Assembly: GCA_009777815.1 (NCBI GenBank)
Contig: WRLB01000015.1
Location: forward strand, 1 to 32,452
From: Bacteroidota bacterium
GTDB taxonomy: Bacteria; Bacteroidota; Ignavibacteria; Kapaibacteriales; UBA2268
Length of the DNA: 32,452 nucleotides
Direction of reading: 5' to 3'
The notes beneath the pieces are model-generated. The model had not been told where the DNA came from and searched no databases. It was given only the letters and a program-made list of their open reading frames with translations. Every line of letters begins with the position of its first letter. Position 1 is the stretch's first letter. A program made the position numbers and the translations under genes. Shown piece by piece: positions 28,507 to 32,452 of the stretch.

Positions 28507-29361
28507 ATGCTAAATGTAATAAAACAAGATAAATATAAATTTGTAGTTAATGATGTAGTTCGGCAAATTTTAATCAACGAACAACAACCAACTATAAATC
28601 CTATTTATAAAATTAAAGAAACAACTTTGTATAATGCTGATTGTTTGGATAGGAATTTGTTTGATACGCCATTTATTGATTTGGTTGTGACATCGCCGCC
28701 GTATAATGTTGGAATAGATTATAATTCTAATGATGATGAATTGGATTATGAGCAATATCTTGATTTTTCTGAAAAATGGCTTTCTAATTGTTATAAATGG
28801 AGTAATACAAATGGGCGTTTATGTATGAATATACCTTTGGATAAAAATAAAGGCGGGCATAGAGCAGTTGGTGCGGACTTAACTAAAATAGCACAAAAAG
28901 TAGGTTGGAAATATAAAACAACTATTATTTGGAACGAAGGAAATATTTCTCGGCGAACTGCTTGGGGAAGTTGGAAATCTGCTTCTGCTCCCGTAGTTAT
29001 TGCTCCTGTGGAACTAATAGTTGTTATGTATAAAGACGAATGGAAGAAAGTAAATGGCTCTAAAATATCAGATATAACAGCAGATGAGTTTAAAGAATGG
29101 ACTAATGGAGTTTGGATATTTAATGGTGAAAGTAAAAAAAGGATTGGACATCCTGCACCATTTCCAAAAGAACTTCCATATAGATGTATAAAATTGTTTA
29201 GTTATCAAAATGACTTAATATTTGATCCTTTTACGGGCAGTGGAACTACATTATTAATGGCTCAAAACTTAAATAGAAGGGCGATAGGTGTTGAAATAGA
29301 CACTAATTATTGTGAGTTAGCAAAAAATAGAATATTTTTAGAAACAAATACTATTATTTAA
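28507..29361 (+). CDS. Site-specific DNA methyltransferase (N4/N6 amino-MTase)
   Basis: 284 aa; VVTSPPYNVGIDY (motif IV) and FDPFTGSGTTLLMAQNLNRRAIGVEID (motif I). Confidence 0.93.
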   Translation: MLNVIKQDKYKFVVNDVVRQILINEQQPTINPIYKIKETTLYNADCLDRNLFDTPFIDLVVTSPPYNVGIDYNSNDDELDYEQYLDFSEKWLSNCYKWSNTNGRLCMNIPLDKNKGGHRAVGADLTKIAQKVGWKYKTTIIWNEGNISRRTAWGSWKSASAPVVIAPVELIVVMYKDEWKKVNGSKISDITADEFKEWTNGVWIFNGESKKRIGHPAPFPKELPYRCIKLFSYQNDLIFDPFTGSGTTLLMAQNLNRRAIGVEIDTNYCELAKNRIFLETNTII

Positions 29362-29364
29362 TTT

Positions 29365-29934
29365 ATGGGAAAAACAAAGTTTTCACAACAAGATTTAATA
29401 AAGTATCCAAAATGCAGTGTTTGTGAACAAATAATAGATAGAAAAATATTGACAATCATTGATGGTGATTGTTGGCGATGCAATAGACCAATGAAAATAG
29501 CATCTATTTCGTCGAGCAATGGACAAATGGTTCGTGGTTCTTCGAATATATCTCCTGCTGATTTTACACAAGATGAAATCCGTATTTCAGAATCAAAAGG
29601 TGTTATTTTAAAAGAACATTACAGTAATACTATGCAGTGTTATTATATAGCAAACACTTGCCAAAGTTGTGGCACATTTATAGGAGAGCATTATTTATTT
29701 ACTGAATATATTGCACCTGCATCTTGGGGTAATATGCATTCAGAATGTTTTGATATCGGTAATAATTATAATTGTGACTGGTGCTACTTACATATTGAAG
29801 AAAACATTGATTGGAAAAATTTAAACCAAACAGAGACAGCAAAGAAAATGTTTATTCACTTATACGAATTAACAAAAATAAAAGGTGAAACAACATTAAA
29901 CAATTTTGCAACAGATATATTAAAAGTGTTCTAA
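29365..29934 (+). CDS. Hypothetical Cys-rich (zinc-binding) protein
   Basis: 189 aa; four CxxC pairs CSVC, CWRC, CQSC, CDWC; starts 4 bp after the MTase stop. Confidence 0.65.
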   Translation: MGKTKFSQQDLIKYPKCSVCEQIIDRKILTIIDGDCWRCNRPMKIASISSSNGQMVRGSSNISPADFTQDEIRISESKGVILKEHYSNTMQCYYIANTCQSCGTFIGEHYLFTEYIAPASWGNMHSECFDIGNNYNCDWCYLHIEENIDWKNLNQTETAKKMFIHLYELTKIKGETTLNNFATDILKVF

Positions 29935-29993
29935 AAATATAATATAAACGGGCATCTTGATTGGAATAAGTAAAATATTAAAGAAAAATAAGT

Positions 29994-31067
29994 ATGTATA
30001 TAAAAGATAATAACATAATAGAAAAAGATATTAAAAGCGTTGCAAAAAATAACAATTTGCTGCTAAACAATAAAATAATATGCGGTGACTGTAATGAAGT
30101 GTTAGCATCTTTGCCAAGTGATAGTATAGATTTAATTATTACAAGTCCTCCATATTTTCAGCAAAGAGAATATTGTGGCAAAATAGGTATTGGTAATGAA
30201 TCAACTATTGACGAGTATATTGAAAATTTAATTAGCATATTTTATCAATGTGTTAGAGTGATAAAAAATACAGGTTCTGTTGTGTTCAATATAGGTGATA
30301 AGTATGTCAATGGTAGTTTATTGTTAGTTCCTTACAGATTTGCAATAGAAGCACAAAAAGAATATAGTGTTAAACTTATAAATGAAGTTATATGGCATAA
30401 AATTAATCCTACTCCCAAACAAGTTACGAACAAACTAATTCCTTCTAATGAACCTTTTTTTATTTTTACTAAATCTAATGATTACTATTTTAATAAAAAT
30501 GCTTTTTTAGAATATAAAGATAAATATTCTAATAAAAAAAAGAAAATAGGCAACGACATAGGTAAAAAATATTTTGAACTTATTGATAAATCAGATTTAT
30601 CAAAAGAGCAAAAAGAATTAGCAAAAAAAGAATTAAATAATGTAATAAAAGAAGTGAAAGATGGAACTATAGATAGTTTTAGAATGAAAATCAAAGGACT
30701 ACATGCTCTTCCATATGGAGGACAAGCAGGTGGCAGGTTAACACAAATAGAAAATAATGGTTTTACTATTATTAAAATATATGGTAATTCTATGCGTATG
30801 GATTTCATTGAATCTACGGTAGAATCTATTAAAGGTAATATACATCCTGCTGTTTTCCCTGAATTTGTTATTCAAGAATTTATTAAAATGTTAAGCAATG
30901 AGAATGATATTGTTCTAGATCCATTTGTAGGTTCAGGCACAACAGCAATTGCATCTAAAAAACTTAACAGAAAATACTTAGGAATAGATATCCATAAAGA
31001 ATATGTAGAATATGCAAATAAAAGAATTAATGAATGTAATACAGAATTAACGGAGATATTTATATGA
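29994..31067 (+). CDS. Site-specific DNA methyltransferase (N4/N6 amino-MTase)
   Basis: 357 aa; LIITSPPYFQQREYCGK (motif IV) and LDPFVGSGTTAIASKKLNRKYLGIDI (motif I). Confidence 0.93.
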   Translation: MYIKDNNIIEKDIKSVAKNNNLLLNNKIICGDCNEVLASLPSDSIDLIITSPPYFQQREYCGKIGIGNESTIDEYIENLISIFYQCVRVIKNTGSVVFNIGDKYVNGSLLLVPYRFAIEAQKEYSVKLINEVIWHKINPTPKQVTNKLIPSNEPFFIFTKSNDYYFNKNAFLEYKDKYSNKKKKIGNDIGKKYFELIDKSDLSKEQKELAKKELNNVIKEVKDGTIDSFRMKIKGLHALPYGGQAGGRLTQIENNGFTIIKIYGNSMRMDFIESTVESIKGNIHPAVFPEFVIQEFIKMLSNENDIVLDPFVGSGTTAIASKKLNRKYLGIDIHKEYVEYANKRINECNTELTEIFI

Positions 31068-31570
31068 ATGATGCATTTGAAATATTAGAAAATATATTAT
31101 TACAATCTAAAACAGAAAATAATAACTATCCAAGTATAGTTACTGAAAACATTGATATGTTGATTGAAAATATTGATAAAAATAAATCTGTTGTATTAGC
31201 ACTTATTACTTCTTTGTTAAAGAAAATTATAGAACCTAATCAAGATATTAGATTGCATAGAACAGATTTTAAAGATGGTTATTCGGCGAGAAGTTTAGAT
31301 ACTAATATTACTGTGCCATTTTTCAAAAAACATTTCCCAAAGTATGCTAATAAAGAAAGTAGTTTTCTTACTTTGGCTACAAGAGAAAAAGTTAAATGGA
31401 CATTAAAAGAAGGTAATGAATTAAAAATTAGAAATAAAAATGTAAAAAATAGTTTTCTTACTATATTAGATTCTATAGAGAATAAGTATATAAACCCACA
31501 TATAACTTTAGAGAATAGTTTGTTTTTTATATTAGAAAAATCGTATTTTTGTATGATTTATCTAAAATAA
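31064..31570 (+). CDS. Hypothetical; possible truncated type II restriction endonuclease
   Basis: 168 aa, overlaps MTase stop (ATGA); DIRLHRTDFKDGYSARSLDTNITVPFFKKHFPKYANKESSFLTLATR resembles N-terminal regions remembered from type II REases (unverified). Confidence 0.45.
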   Translation: MNDAFEILENILLQSKTENNNYPSIVTENIDMLIENIDKNKSVVLALITSLLKKIIEPNQDIRLHRTDFKDGYSARSLDTNITVPFFKKHFPKYANKESSFLTLATREKVKWTLKEGNELKIRNKNVKNSFLTILDSIENKYINPHITLENSLFFILEKSYFCMIYLK

Positions 31571-31583
31571 ACGGAGAATATAA

Positions 31584-31871
31584 GTGAAATTAACACCACT
31601 CCACGATAGAATTATCGTAAAACCTGCTCTAGCAGAAGAAGTAACAAAAGGCGGAATTATCATTCCTGATACCGCAAAGGAAAAACCACTACAAGGCAAA
31701 ATTACCGCAGTTGGTAAAGGCAAAATTGATGATAGTGGAAAACTTATCCCAATACAATTAAAAGTTGGCGATAATGTTCTTTACGGTAAATATGCCGGTA
31801 CAGAAATCACCATTGAAGGTGAAGAATATTTGATAATGAAAGAAAACGATGTTTTCGCTATTGTTGAATAG
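31584..31871 (+). CDS. groES: Co-chaperonin GroES
   Basis: 95 aa, GTG start; [77 protein letters not shown]. Confidence 0.97.
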   Translation: MKLTPLHDRIIVKPALAEEVTKGGIIIPDTAKEKPLQGKITAVGKGKIDDSGKLIPIQLKVGDNVLYGKYAGTEITIEGEEYLIMKENDVFAIVE

Positions 31872-31884
31872 TTTTGATTCGAAG

Positions 31885-31910
31885 CAACCTACGGCTTACG
31901 CCGTAGGTTG
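31885..31910. terminator. Perfect hairpin after groES
   Basis: caacctacggc-ttac-gccgtaggttg; no strong T-run. Confidence 0.55.
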
Positions 31911-31939
31911 TAATTAAATCCATAACTTCTCATAAAAGT

Positions 31940-32452
31940 ATTAGGGCGTGTTAACACTATTTTTTAATTTTGTTGTATGAAATTAAATAACATTCAATGT
32001 CAGAAAATTGCTGACTGACTCTAACGTCAGCGTGGAAATGTAAGTATGGACAGTCTGTCCGTTTTGAATGCGTTCCTGTATATAACCGAAAACGGTTGCA
32101 AGTAGTGCAGACTTACTTCCTATTTTGGAACTTGGCATACTGTTTACTCGCGAGTATTCTGCTGGGCTAAGGTAGGTGACTTGATAGAGCTTTCACAAAG
32201 TTTAAACAGCTACAGATACTTGCGGTCAAGCTAGAAGTATTTTCATTGGATAGCACAAGCATTAAGGTTCATCCGGACGGAAAGGAAGCTTTAAAAAAAT
32301 GGCCAACAAGAAAACAAAATGAAATCCTTGCAAAAGCAGAACGAATGGCTGGAAAAAGGATTAAAAATGCTTGGCAAAGAGCCTGCTGCTCTTGGAACAT
32401 TGTATGAGTGTGCGGAATAGTTTCTACATCATATTTTTCTTTGATAATGTTT
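31940..32452 (+). pseudogene. IS5-family transposase relic
   Basis: Frames read RGNVSMDSLSVLNAFLYITENGCK*CRLTSYFGTWHTVYSRVFCWAKVG and then, shifted, EVFSLDSTSIKVHPDGKEALKK, the conserved N-terminal and DDE-core segments of IS5-type transposases, with stops and frameshifts. gggcgtgttaacac near 31945 may be its end. Confidence 0.75.

Noticed and set aside
1-32452. tRNA or rRNA genes
   Set aside because: No tRNA cloverleaf/T-loop signature or rRNA core sequence noticed on either strand by eye; not an exhaustive scan.

Overview
AT-rich bacterial chromosome segment. It has recurrent TAnnTTTG-like promoter boxes (the Bacteroidota-type sigma -7 element) and a mix of housekeeping and accessory genes. 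Housekeeping genes: metK, alr, purD, purF, a MoxR-type ATPase, nuoD, groES, and fliN/fliO-like genes. Accessory content: (i) a cluster of three GLUG-repeat-like secreted proteins plus a decayed relic 20 kb away; (ii) a BspA-LRR/InlB-B-repeat surface protein whose start codon and signal peptide are separated by an out-of-frame G10 tract inside a hairpin loop, so it is a strong phase-variation candidate currently read as OFF; (iii) a GIY-YIG/T5orf172-like domain fused to an EcoRI-type adenine methyltransferase; (iv) a second DNA-modification cluster with two amino-methyltransferases, a Cys-rich protein and a possible restriction-enzyme fragment; (v) a six-unit array alternating intrinsic-terminator hairpins (C(UUCG)G type, minus strand) with promoter-like boxes; (vi) a terminal-inverted-repeat element enclosing 21-bp tandem palindromes; (vii) a dispersed palindromic repeat family with about 8-10 full or partial copies; and (viii) IS5- and IS982-type transposase relics. 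All functional calls come from reading the sequence and ORF track; no database search was run.
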